Of a DNA stretch of 64,000 nt, positions 49,762 through 57,244 are shown piece after piece. The notes beneath the pieces are model-generated. The model was not told the DNA's origin. It ran no database searches and saw nothing but the letters and a program-made list of their open reading frames with translations. Numbering within the stretch: the first letter of the stretch is position 1; each line of letters opens with the position of its first letter. Both the position numbers and the translations under genes were made by a program. This DNA is from JAEXNA01 sp037189585 (GTDB lineage Bacteria > Vulcanimicrobiota > Xenobia > Xenobiales > JADMJV01). Location of the stretch: positions 1-64,000 of the forward strand of contig JBBCJA010000046.1 of NCBI GenBank assembly GCA_037189585.1. The letters are read 5' to 3'.

Positions 49762-51027
49762 CTAGAAGGTATTGCTCGCCAGATATTGAGATGTGGGAGG
49801 TTCGTGGAGAACCGGGACGGATTGCCCCCCGGTGGTGAGGCTATATTTCATCTGCTGGCGCAGGGCGTTTTCGGCCTGGGTGCTTGTGTATTGTGGATTT
49901 TGGCGATGGATATCGGCCATGACCGCCGCTACGCGTGGAGCTGCGAATGATGTCCCCTGAATAGTCTGCGAGAAGGGGCCTCCAGCCTGCAAGTTTCCGT
50001 TGGCGTAGATGTCGACTCCGTTACTTTGGGACGAATAAGAAGCTTGGCGGGTTCCAATCGTTCCATTGGGACGAATACCGGAATCGGTCGCGCCCACGGT
50101 CGTTACCGCGTCATTCTCCAGAATATTGCGGGAGAAGTCCGCCGGGAGATTCAGGGGAATGCCTCCGTTGAAATCCTGAAGCTGCTGTCCGACGCTTCCG
50201 TCATTTCCAGCGGAGAGTACGATGGAGTTTCGATTCCCCTCGAATTTGGCGATGGAGTCATCATAACGTCCTCGGGCCGAGCTGAGCACTGGGCTGGTGT
50301 CGACTCTGTTGCTAACCTGATCGATTAGGCCCTGGACCAAACGCGCCCTCTCGGGCTGATGAATTTCCGGCTTGGGATCGGTGAGGCGCCTCTGGTCCAA
50401 TCCGAAGGCGCCCACCATGTTGGTGAGGACTGTCTGACTGCGCTGACGGGCTTCGGGATTGACGTTTCGGCCATCTCCAAAGGCAGGCCGGACTTCCTCG
50501 TAGAGAGTTCGTGTCAGCTGAGCCTTACTGCTGGCCTGGGAGAAGTTCACAACCGAGTTGGTAACCCCACGAGAACTGAGATTTTCTAGATAATCAGATT
50601 TTTTATCCAGTAAGTGCGCGACGCTTCCGGTAGCGAAACCTTCGATATCGGATAGGACTTGTTCCCGGGTCCGTCCGGCCAGGGATAGTTGTCCGATATG
50701 AGTGGCGGCTTGGGATAGATGAGATAGGGGTCTGGCGCCCATCCGCGTGTCGTCGGTTCCCACGATTCGCCCCTGGAAACCCTGCTGCCGGACCGCACGA
50801 GAGACACTGATTCCGTGAGGGTTTCGAGACGGGTCCATGAATTGGTCGGGACTGCTAGCGGTGAAGGTGTCCTGAACGTAGAGCGCGGGGCCTTGAGCCG
50901 TAGGGTTAGAGTTGAGTTCAACCCCAACGTTGGCCAGTGCCGTGGATGTCAGATTTTGGACCTGTTGCTGCTGGAACTGCTGCATCATATTCACTCCTTG
51001 AAAGAAGGGGTCTGGTCCAAAAGCCAT
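49762..51027 (-). CDS. S8 subtilase family serine protease without signal peptide
   Basis: About 421 residues. ATG 51027 has GGAGGAATT upstream; the frame is open 20 codons further but without an SD. The N-terminus is Gln/Met/Asn-rich (MMQQFQQQQVQN). The triad is readable: D53 in 'LYVQDTF', H71 in 'NPHGISVSRAV', S360 in 'IQGTSFAAPRVAAVMADI'; the oxyanion Asn is in 'IVLSAGNDG'. The context of the Asp and His differs from the usual D-T-G and H-G-T-H, so it is a diverged member. There is no export signal, as with the second subtilase of this window. Confidence 0.85.
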   Translation of the reverse strand: MAFGPDPFFQGVNMMQQFQQQQVQNLTSTALANVGVELNSNPTAQGPALYVQDTFTASSPDQFMDPSRNPHGISVSRAVRQQGFQGRIVGTDDTRMGARPLSHLSQAATHIGQLSLAGRTREQVLSDIEGFATGSVAHLLDKKSDYLENLSSRGVTNSVVNFSQASSKAQLTRTLYEEVRPAFGDGRNVNPEARQRSQTVLTNMVGAFGLDQRRLTDPKPEIHQPERARLVQGLIDQVSNRVDTSPVLSSARGRYDDSIAKFEGNRNSIVLSAGNDGSVGQQLQDFNGGIPLNLPADFSRNILENDAVTTVGATDSGIRPNGTIGTRQASYSSQSNGVDIYANGNLQAGGPFSQTIQGTSFAAPRVAAVMADIHRQNPQYTSTQAENALRQQMKYSLTTGGQSVPVLHEPPTSQYLASNTF

Positions 51028-51146
51028 AAGTAAATTCCTCCGAATGGGATGTCTTGGTGGCATCTTACGGAAGCGCGATAGTGACAAAGCTGTGGGGTCT
51101 ACTTTAATGTGAACACCATGTTAAAAGTCCGACAGGTGCTCGCGCG

Positions 51147-51650
51147 ATGATCATTTTGTTTCTCCACGGCTGGGAATCAACTCCCGGCGGCAAGAAGCCT
51201 CAGTATTTTCAGGACCATGGACACACGGTTCTCAATCCAGCGCTTCCCGCTGACTCTTTCGAAAAGACGTTGCATGTCGCGCAAGAGGCCTTCGACCAAG
51301 GGGGGCCCGACATCGTGATCGGGTCCAGCCGGGGAGGGGCGGCGGCGATGAATCTGTCGATCGGTGAAACTCCGTTGCTCCTCATCTGCCCCGCTTGGAA
51401 GAACTGGGGAGAGGCCAAGAGCGTCAAGTCGGGAACGGTGATCGTGCATAGTCCCAAAGATGAGGTCGTCCCCTTCGCCCACAGTCAGGAGTTGGTCAAG
51501 GCCAGCCCTCCAGGAGTTCGCCTGGTCGAAGTGGGCGCCGACCATCGGATGGCCGACAAAGAGACGTTAGAAGCCATCCTGAACCTGGTGGCCTCTAACC
51601 ATCTTCTACCCCACGGGCACGCCCGGCATGTCGTGGATGAGTCGCCGTAG
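51147..51650 (+). CDS. Small alpha/beta hydrolase (RBBP9/YqiA-like)
   Basis: 167 residues. 'IILFLHGWESTPGGKKPQYF' (oxyanion part), 'IVIGSSRGGAAAMNLSIG' with nucleophile serine in G-S-S-R-G, aspartate in 'VIVHSPKDEVVPFAHSQEL' and histidine in 'VEVGADHRMAD' form a complete triad. Compact enough for the RBBP9/YqiA type of esterases. Its 3' end overlaps the convergent monooxygenase gene by 45 bases. Confidence 0.9.
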   Translation: MIILFLHGWESTPGGKKPQYFQDHGHTVLNPALPADSFEKTLHVAQEAFDQGGPDIVIGSSRGGAAAMNLSIGETPLLLICPAWKNWGEAKSVKSGTVIVHSPKDEVVPFAHSQELVKASPPGVRLVEVGADHRMADKETLEAILNLVASNHLLPHGHARHVVDESP

Positions 51651-52721
51651 GGCGGCGGCGTTGGCCGAGTCCGGGGTCCAAGCGACCACCTTGTCGCGTA
51701 GCCGGCAAAGCCAGGGAGAAGAAAGTTGAGCGACTTTCCCCACGGTGTAGGAACGATCTCGGATCCAGGTCGCGCGAGGACGTCGTAAGGATTCATACCT
51801 GGCTAAAGCGTCCGGTTCGTCGAGTAGTGAGGCCAGGCAACAAGCGTCCTCAACGGCGAGCCCGGCGCCTTGCCCCAGGTTGGGCGTGACAGCGTGGGCG
51901 GCATCTCCCAGTAGCACGACCCCCGGAGCATGCCAACGTTCGGGTATGCCGTCCTCAAGGTCGTTGTGGAGGACTTTGGAAAGGTCATCGAGCCCCTCGA
52001 GAGCCGCTTTGGCCGGGTGCTTGAACTCGGCCCAGTGAGACCTGAACTCGCTGAGGTTCTTGAAAGGAGCGCGCTCTCGGTGAGCGGCGTTGCGCGTGAG
52101 AAAGACATAAGATTTCCCTCGACCAAGGGGAACGACGCCCACCCTTTTTCCCACGCCCCACATCTCGGTCACCTGGTGGGTCGACTGCTTGTCCACCACG
52201 AAACGCCAGCAGGTGGTGCCGCTATAGCGCGGAGTAAATCCGGGGTTGAGATGCTCTCGAATCTGAGAGCGGATCCCGTCGGACCCGACCACCAGGTCGG
52301 CCTGGAGCGGCTCCTTACCGAGCCAGACAGTGGGATTGGAGGAGATATCGACTTTACGAACTTCTTGGCCGAGCCGCAGCTCTCCGTCGAAGCCTTTCCG
52401 TAGAATCGCGTGCAGCAGGCTACGGTGGATGGCCTGACCCGGTACGGTTAGTTCGGATGTCGAGTATCGAGTCGAGGCGAGAACGCGACCTTCGGCATCG
52501 GTGACGCGCATCTCTTCGATCGGTTGGCTGACGGCCAGAATAGGCTCCGCCAGCCCGAGGGGACGAAGGGCGGCCATCACGTTGGGCCCGAGAACGATGC
52601 CGGCGCCTTCTTCAGAAAAGCCTGAGTGCCGCTCGAGCACGGTCACTTCGTGTCCACGGCGTCTCGCCGCGATGGCGAAAGACAGGCCTCCGATTCCGGC
52701 TCCGACGACCAGGATTTTCAT
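51606..52721 (-). CDS. FAD-dependent monooxygenase
   Basis: 371 residues of the PHBH/UbiH-type flavoprotein family: N-terminal 'ILVVGAGIGGLSFAIAARRRG' (G-x-G-x-x-G, FAD binding), 'VGSDGIRSQIREHL' (D-G motif) and 'LLGDAAHAVTPNLGQGAGLA' (G-D motif). It hydroxylates an aromatic or similar substrate using NAD(P)H. The ATG overlaps the TetR-gene stop by 4 bases, so both are made from one transcript, starting at the palindrome at 53329. Confidence 0.95.
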   Translation of the reverse strand: MKILVVGAGIGGLSFAIAARRRGHEVTVLERHSGFSEEGAGIVLGPNVMAALRPLGLAEPILAVSQPIEEMRVTDAEGRVLASTRYSTSELTVPGQAIHRSLLHAILRKGFDGELRLGQEVRKVDISSNPTVWLGKEPLQADLVVGSDGIRSQIREHLNPGFTPRYSGTTCWRFVVDKQSTHQVTEMWGVGKRVGVVPLGRGKSYVFLTRNAAHRERAPFKNLSEFRSHWAEFKHPAKAALEGLDDLSKVLHNDLEDGIPERWHAPGVVLLGDAAHAVTPNLGQGAGLAVEDACCLASLLDEPDALARYESLRRPRATWIRDRSYTVGKVAQLSSPWLCRLRDKVVAWTPDSANAAALRRLIHDMPGVPVG

Positions 52722-53323
52722 CGCTTATTGTAACCTCTCAAAATGATCTCGACCTGTTCCTTGAGCCAGTCGATCGTGTCCTGGAGCGACAGGGGGTCAT
52801 CCGGTCTCAGCATCCTCCAACAGGCCCCGTAGTACACGGTGAACAGAAGCTCAGCGACATCCCTGGGGGGGGCCGAGGTTTCCCCTCTTTGACGAGCCTT
52901 GCCCACAACGGTCGCGATAGTCTCTAAGAAGTCGTTCAGGTCAGCGCGGTGGTTCTGGGAAGCACGGCCTTCGAGCCAGGGAAGCTCTTTGACCACCACT
53001 CGCGCCAACTCGGGACGTGCCGCGTAGGCTCGGAGTAAAGGAGAAAAGAGGGCTAGCAAGGAGTCGGGAAGAGGAGCCTCTCGCACGACCGTCAGAGCGT
53101 CGGCCACCACCGGCATCATCTCTTCCCGCCACACTTCCTGAAACAGCTCGTGCTTGCTGTTGGCGTAGAGCATCACTGTTCCGGCCGCGACTCCGGCGTC
53201 CGCGGCGATGGCACGAATCGTCGTTGCCTCGAATCCATCTTTTTCAAAACGTTCACGCGCCACGTTGAAGATGCGCTGCCTTTTGTCGACTTTATGTTTT
53301 TCACGCAGGCCCACTATGAACAC
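52718..53323 (-). CDS. TetR family transcriptional regulator
   Basis: 201 residues. N-terminal helix-turn-helix about 15-60: 'RIFNVARERFEKDGFEATTIRAIAADAGVAAGTVMLYANSKHELFQ' (quoted in part) is a standard TetR DNA-binding domain. The C-terminal helical domain would bind a small molecule, likely the monooxygenase substrate. The start is GTG 53323, or 53311. It directly precedes and overlaps the monooxygenase gene, and a perfect operator palindrome lies six bases upstream. Confidence 0.93.
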   Translation of the reverse strand: MFIVGLREKHKVDKRQRIFNVARERFEKDGFEATTIRAIAADAGVAAGTVMLYANSKHELFQEVWREEMMPVVADALTVVREAPLPDSLLALFSPLLRAYAARPELARVVVKELPWLEGRASQNHRADLNDFLETIATVVGKARQRGETSAPPRDVAELLFTVYYGACWRMLRPDDPLSLQDTIDWLKEQVEIILRGYNKR

Positions 53324-53328
53324 GTTTT

Positions 53329-53348
53329 AAAATGAACATGTTCATTTT
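53329..53348. promoter_or_regulatory. TetR operator palindrome
   Basis: AAAATGAACATGTTCATTTT, perfectly self-complementary, six bases from the TetR start codon. The core ATGAAC-AT-GTTCAT is the usual dimer-binding form of TetR-family repressors, so autoregulation of the TetR-monooxygenase pair is expected. Confidence 0.85.
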
Positions 53349-53397
53349 GTCAAGAGGAGGGAAGGGGCTAAACGGCGGCCCACAAAATCGCCTGTCC

Positions 53398-54210
53398 ATG
53401 ACAATAGAATTTGGATTCTCTCCCTGCCCGAACGACACGTTCATGTTCTGGGCCTGGATGCACGATAAGGTGGACACGGAGCTGCGAATTAAGCCGCGCA
53501 TGGCCGACATTCAGGAGCTCAACCGTTGGGCTTTGGGCGAGACCCCGCTTCCTTTGACCAAGGTGAGCGCCTCCACCTACCTTGATCAAAAGGTGAAGGA
53601 GCGCTATCGGCTTCTTAAGGTCGGCGCGGCGCTGGGCCGGGGCTGTGGTCCGTTGGTGGTGAGCCGGGAACCCTGGTCCCCCGAGGAAGGAACACCCTTG
53701 AGGCTAGCGATTCCTGGGCTCAACACCACGGCGACCCGACTAGCTCACGCGGCCATAGGAGCATCAGCTAGAGAGTGGGTGGAGTTGCGTTATGACGACA
53801 TTATGCCGGCTGTTCTAGAGGGGCGCGTCGACGCCGGCGTGATCATCCACGAGTCTCGTTTCACTTACGCAAGGCTTGGTCTGCATCTGGCTTTCGATTT
53901 GGGTGCGTGGTGGGAGAGCCTCACGGGGTTGCCGCTTCCTCTGGGAGTGATGGTGGCGGGGCAAGACCTCGCCGATGAGGTCGTCGTCCAGGTCGAGCAC
54001 GCACTGTCGGCCAGTCTGGCGAAAGCCTGGAAGCTCTTCGAACACCCGGCTGACCCTGAGAATAAGCAGCTTTGGGAGTATCTTCGCCGCCACGCCATCG
54101 AGCTTGACGACGCCACCATGGCGGCTCACATCGACCTCTATGTCAACGAGTTTAGCGCCGACCTGGGAGTGGAAGGTCAGGCCGCGCTCAAGCGTTTCTC
54201 CGAGCTCTGA
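53398..54210 (+). CDS. mqnD: 1,4-dihydroxy-6-naphthoate synthase
   Basis: About 270 residues from ATG 53398. The start 'IEFGFSPCPNDTFMFWAWMH' is the hallmark of MqnD (S-P-C-P-N-D-T-F); 'LTKVSASTYLDQKVKERYRLL', 'GAALGRGCGPLVVSRE' and 'GVIIHESRFTYARLGL' follow. MqnD converts cyclic dehypoxanthine futalosine to 1,4-dihydroxy-6-naphthoate in the futalosine route to menaquinone. The frame stays open upstream to 53332, inside the operator, but the extra residues are not family-like. MqnA, MqnB and MqnC are not in the window. Confidence 0.95.
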   Translation: MTIEFGFSPCPNDTFMFWAWMHDKVDTELRIKPRMADIQELNRWALGETPLPLTKVSASTYLDQKVKERYRLLKVGAALGRGCGPLVVSREPWSPEEGTPLRLAIPGLNTTATRLAHAAIGASAREWVELRYDDIMPAVLEGRVDAGVIIHESRFTYARLGLHLAFDLGAWWESLTGLPLPLGVMVAGQDLADEVVVQVEHALSASLAKAWKLFEHPADPENKQLWEYLRRHAIELDDATMAAHIDLYVNEFSADLGVEGQAALKRFSEL

Positions 54211-54221
54211 TGGCATAGGAG

Positions 54222-54434
54222 TTACCCGTTCACTCTGTCGGACGCCGCGTTCTTTTGTCGCTTGGCGTAGTCGCGGGCCAGCCCTAAAAGACCGGAAAGA
54301 GCACCGATGGCGAGAAGTGCCCAGCAGAAAGTCGTCTCGGCCGGCTGAGCTGCGAGTTTGAAGCATAGCAAACTTAGCGCGATCATGCAGAAGCTGAGAA
54401 GGTAAAGGCGATGACCGGAGCGGAATCGGATCAT
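54222..54434 (-). CDS. Small two-helix membrane protein, unknown function
   Basis: About 70 residues from ATG 54434, with hydrophobic segments 'LYLLSFCMIALSLLCFKLA' and 'FCWALLAIGALSGLLGLA' and a basic tail. The frame extends 41 codons further upstream (to 54557), but that part is Ser/Arg-rich and would overlap the plus-strand gene. Function not known. Confidence 0.55.
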   Translation of the reverse strand: MIRFRSGHRLYLLSFCMIALSLLCFKLAAQPAETTFCWALLAIGALSGLLGLARDYAKRQKNAASDRVNG

Positions 54435-54543
54435 TTCCAGGAGTCTTCGAGTTCGTCTTCGGTAGCCCTTCGGCTCCTTTCCACGAGAGTCGAAATCGAC
54501 TTTGGATGATGGACGGAATGTCACACGAAGGGACGAAGATGAC

Positions 54544-55827
54544 ATGATGCGAGACATCGACGAATGGCTGGAGAGTCAAGCCGAGGTAGGCAGGACTGAT
54601 TCCATCGGAGAGTTCACTCTCGACCCGGCGAAGGCCTGGGCGAAGCTAGGGGCCAGCGGGTTACCTACGACGTACTCCTGGGTTCTTAAGATTGTCCAGT
54701 CCGCGGTACGATTTGGAGTGGGATTGGATATCCAACAGTCGCGTGGGGAGTCCGTCTTCACCTGGACAGCCCCCGTGCCCTGGTCTCACGAGCAGCTGTC
54801 CGGTGCTATCTTTTCGCTGGAAGGGTGTCAAGAAGACCAGGCGCTCAATCACCTAGCCGTGGCGATCAGGGCTCTGGTGGCCAGTCGTAGTGACTTCAGG
54901 TTTTGGATTCAGTACAGCGACGGCGTGCGCGCCGAATGGACGGGCTCGGATTTCACCATGAGTAGCCGACGCGTCTCCAGTTTGACTCCTATGTCGTTGG
55001 GCGTCGGCCATCGAACAGCAAGTGATGCGACGCCGATACAGTTGGCATCAGTGGGAGCCGAGATCACGCGGATCTTGTGCGTTCAATGCCACTTGTCTCC
55101 CAGAAAAATAACTCTCGACCAACGGGAGATTAGCAGTATCTTTGAGGACCCTAACTTTGGGCGTCCCAAGGGGTATCAGCTTCTCGGTTTGCTCTCCTCA
55201 CCGCCTTCCGAGAGCGGCCCGAATCTTCGGGTGAGGGCCAATTTCACGGGCTCTTTCACACCGTCGGGGATCAGGGCCCGGCTCAACCCCGACGTTATCC
55301 TCAAGGCTACCAGAAGCTTGGCAACCTCGGCTTCCGCGGCCGGTATGATGATATATTCCCCGTCCAACCCGAAGCTCATTTCACAGCTTGCTTGGGTTCA
55401 GGACGGCGTCGAGATCTTCCGGGATGACTTACCTCTTGCCGGAGGCCCCATCGCCCTTCTTGTGGCTTGTAGCGCCGAAGGGCTGGAGACGGACATCTCG
55501 GGGATGACTTTGCGCGATACGCCCGAGAAGCGGCGCCGTATGTTTGAGACGCTGGAGAGGATCGGTCATTGTCTTCAAGATAGCGGGAGAGTCTTCTCGG
55601 AACTTCCGGAGACCTCACCTATGCCATCAGTGGCAATGGGGTTTGCGGGGCTCTTTCTATGTCTGGTTTCTCCCGTGGTTGGATGCCTCACCCTCGGCGG
55701 CTCTTTTCTGAGCCTTCTGCCGTCCCTGACCTCCAAGGAAGGAGTTGAAATTTCGGAAATTCAAAAGGATATCCAATATTTCGCGGCGGCTCTGGCGGAC
55801 TACGTGAACGCTCAGAAAGAGCTATAG
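54544..55827 (+). CDS. Second member of the GHKL-like family of this window
   Basis: About 427 residues from ATG 54544. Its first 110 residues follow the same order as the 697-residue protein at 35483-37576: M-x-x-x-D-E-W-L, 'SIGEFTLDPAKAWAKL', 'VLKIVQSAVRFGVGLDIQQS', then P-x-S-x-E-Q-L. Again the G-x-x-x-x-I strand after the helix suggests a Bergerat-type fold without its Mg-ATP residues. It ends in a membrane segment pair 'VAMGFAGLFLCLVSPVVGCLTLGGSFLSLL' (about 378-407) and a short tail. No known function. Confidence 0.6.
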   Translation: MMRDIDEWLESQAEVGRTDSIGEFTLDPAKAWAKLGASGLPTTYSWVLKIVQSAVRFGVGLDIQQSRGESVFTWTAPVPWSHEQLSGAIFSLEGCQEDQALNHLAVAIRALVASRSDFRFWIQYSDGVRAEWTGSDFTMSSRRVSSLTPMSLGVGHRTASDATPIQLASVGAEITRILCVQCHLSPRKITLDQREISSIFEDPNFGRPKGYQLLGLLSSPPSESGPNLRVRANFTGSFTPSGIRARLNPDVILKATRSLATSASAAGMMIYSPSNPKLISQLAWVQDGVEIFRDDLPLAGGPIALLVACSAEGLETDISGMTLRDTPEKRRRMFETLERIGHCLQDSGRVFSELPETSPMPSVAMGFAGLFLCLVSPVVGCLTLGGSFLSLLPSLTSKEGVEISEIQKDIQYFAAALADYVNAQKEL

Positions 55828-55959
55828 ACTCTCAGGCGAGAGCCTTACCGGATGATGGCATTGATCTCCCCATTCTTTGGAGCAGAAAGTTCAGATCTTG
55901 GTAATGTTTTCGCTCGAGATTCCAGTTGGACTCCAGGGGACTGAGTAACGATCTGCCAT

Positions 55960-56583
55960 GTGAGGAATTGGAGTTGGACTCTGGTTGGAGTCGGGGCGAT
56001 TTTGCTGGGATTTGGAACCGCAACTTGGGCACAGACTCTTGAGACACAGGTCGTTGAAGAAGAAGACATCTCGCCACCTGTGCTGCTCTTGCCTTCGGCG
56101 ATGGAACGCGAGGGGCAGGAGGTCGAGCTGGAGTTTCGCCCCGATCGTTGGAAGGGCAAGACCAAGGCGGTGAAGGCTTCGGATACTCTATCGGTCTCGG
56201 CTGTGAGAAGATTGGGATCGCGGGGACAGACGTTCGCCAGGTGGCGCCATCAGAATGGTTCCGATATCGTTGAGGCGGGACTGGAATGCTCGCTCTTTGG
56301 ACGCGACCATTGGAAAGTTAGCCACAAGCTTGAACCGACGAGCGAGACGGTTAACGATAGCACAAAGCTGTCGCTCGGAGTCGATGTCGGCGAAGCGGCC
56401 AAGCTCTCACTGAGTCGAACCTCGACACCGGTTTTCACCGAGGTTGGAAGTGGGGTCTCCTACAAGACGGAAGCGGGTTTCGAGTGGGGAGCGAAGCTCA
56501 AGGCTCGCCGCTTGACGATGGGGGAAGAGGGATGGCTTTGGCGCTATCCCGCGATCGAAAGTAGCCTCCGCTGGACCTGGTAG
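55960..56583 (+). CDS. Exported beta-rich protein, unknown function
   Basis: 207 residues from a GTG start; signal peptide 'VGAILLGFGTATWAQT'. The mature part has regularly alternating strands ('HWKVSHKLEP', 'TKLSLGVDVGEAAKLSLSRT', 'GVSYKTEAGFEWGAKLKARR') and ends in 'SSLRWTW', an aromatic C-terminus often seen in outer-membrane beta-barrel strands. A small outer-membrane barrel is possible. It directly adjoins the convergent gene at 56584. Confidence 0.65.
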   Translation: MRNWSWTLVGVGAILLGFGTATWAQTLETQVVEEEDISPPVLLLPSAMEREGQEVELEFRPDRWKGKTKAVKASDTLSVSAVRRLGSRGQTFARWRHQNGSDIVEAGLECSLFGRDHWKVSHKLEPTSETVNDSTKLSLGVDVGEAAKLSLSRTSTPVFTEVGSGVSYKTEAGFEWGAKLKARRLTMGEEGWLWRYPAIESSLRWTW

Positions 56584-57009
56584 CTACCGATAGACGTCGA
56601 TCCAGCGGACCGTGAGAGATTCGGCTTCGTCGAAGCTCTCTTTGAGAAGGGTGAGTTCCAGGGTCCCATCATTGATCTGGAGGCCTAGCGGGGGGTCGGA
56701 CGGCATTGTTTCATCCGACTCGGGATAGCGAAAGGTCAGTCTCTCGCTGGCCGAGCTCAACTGCAGATTCTCTATTCGGGTCATGCTCCTACCATCAGAG
56801 TAGAGGAATCTCAGAGTTAGTGACTCGGGCCAAGGACCGTTTGGGGTAATCGTGACTTCACCGATCCCGACGGAGCTTTCCAGAATGACTTTCTCCCCAC
56901 TCCAGGTCGCTCGATCTCCCGTCCGCAAACCCTCGAAATTGAAGGGAGAGGCCATCGATGGCCTGGACGCCGCGAGTAGGACACAAAGTAGAGTCAGAAA
57001 AGAGCGCAT
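56584..57009 (-). CDS. Small secreted protein, unknown function
   Basis: 141 residues, signal peptide 'SFLTLLCVLLAASRPSMAS', then a beta-rich body ('ESLTLRFLYSDGRSMTRIEN') of about 115 residues with no cysteines. GGAGGA lies nine bases before the ATG. Its leader contains the inverted repeat 57037-57068. Confidence 0.75.
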   Translation of the reverse strand: MRSFLTLLCVLLAASRPSMASPFNFEGLRTGDRATWSGEKVILESSVGIGEVTITPNGPWPESLTLRFLYSDGRSMTRIENLQLSSASERLTFRYPESDETMPSDPPLGLQINDGTLELTLLKESFDEAESLTVRWIDVYR

Positions 57010-57036
57010 TGACGGTGAATCCTCCGAATATGGGAA

Positions 57037-57068
57037 AGCGTCCCGATCGACTTTTCGACCGGGACGCT
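57037..57068 (-). terminator. Hairpin upstream of the 56584-57009 gene
   Basis: A 14-bp stem, 57037-57050 with 57055-57068, CTTT loop (on the minus strand one G-T pair), core AGCGTCCCG/CGGGACGCT. It would stop or attenuate transcripts coming from the dihydropyrimidinase gene, but no clear T tract follows. Confidence 0.5.
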
Positions 57069-57080
57069 CTCTTCAAACCA

Positions 57081-57241
57081 GGGTGTGTCATCAATTGGCG
57101 TTTCAAGATACACGTAGAACATTTTTATCCTCCCGAAGTGAGATTTTTCGCCTAATACCAAGCGTATTTAAGATAAAATATCGCTTCGGGAGGGTGAAAA
57201 GGGGCAAGTGTAGCGACGGAACGCTAATTGATGACACGCCC
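57081..57241. mobile_element. MITE-like palindromic element
   Basis: 161 bases without any coding capacity, bounded by 22-bp inverted repeats (57081-57102 and 57220-57241, 20 of 22 matching; GTGTCATCAATT is shared exactly). A second inverted pair lies inside: CCTCCCGAAG (57129-57138) with CTTCGGGAGG (57184-57193), extended by imperfect pairing on both sides. The centre is AT-rich. The right end stops 3 bases from the dihydropyrimidinase stop codon. No clear target duplication was seen, and there is no matching transposase in the window. Confidence 0.75.
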
Positions 57242-57244
57242 TAA

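Noticed and set aside
57037..57068. Hairpin as part of the MITE-like element
   Set aside because: It lies outside the terminal inverted repeats and is separated from them by a dozen bases; kept as a separate hairpin in the leader of the next gene.
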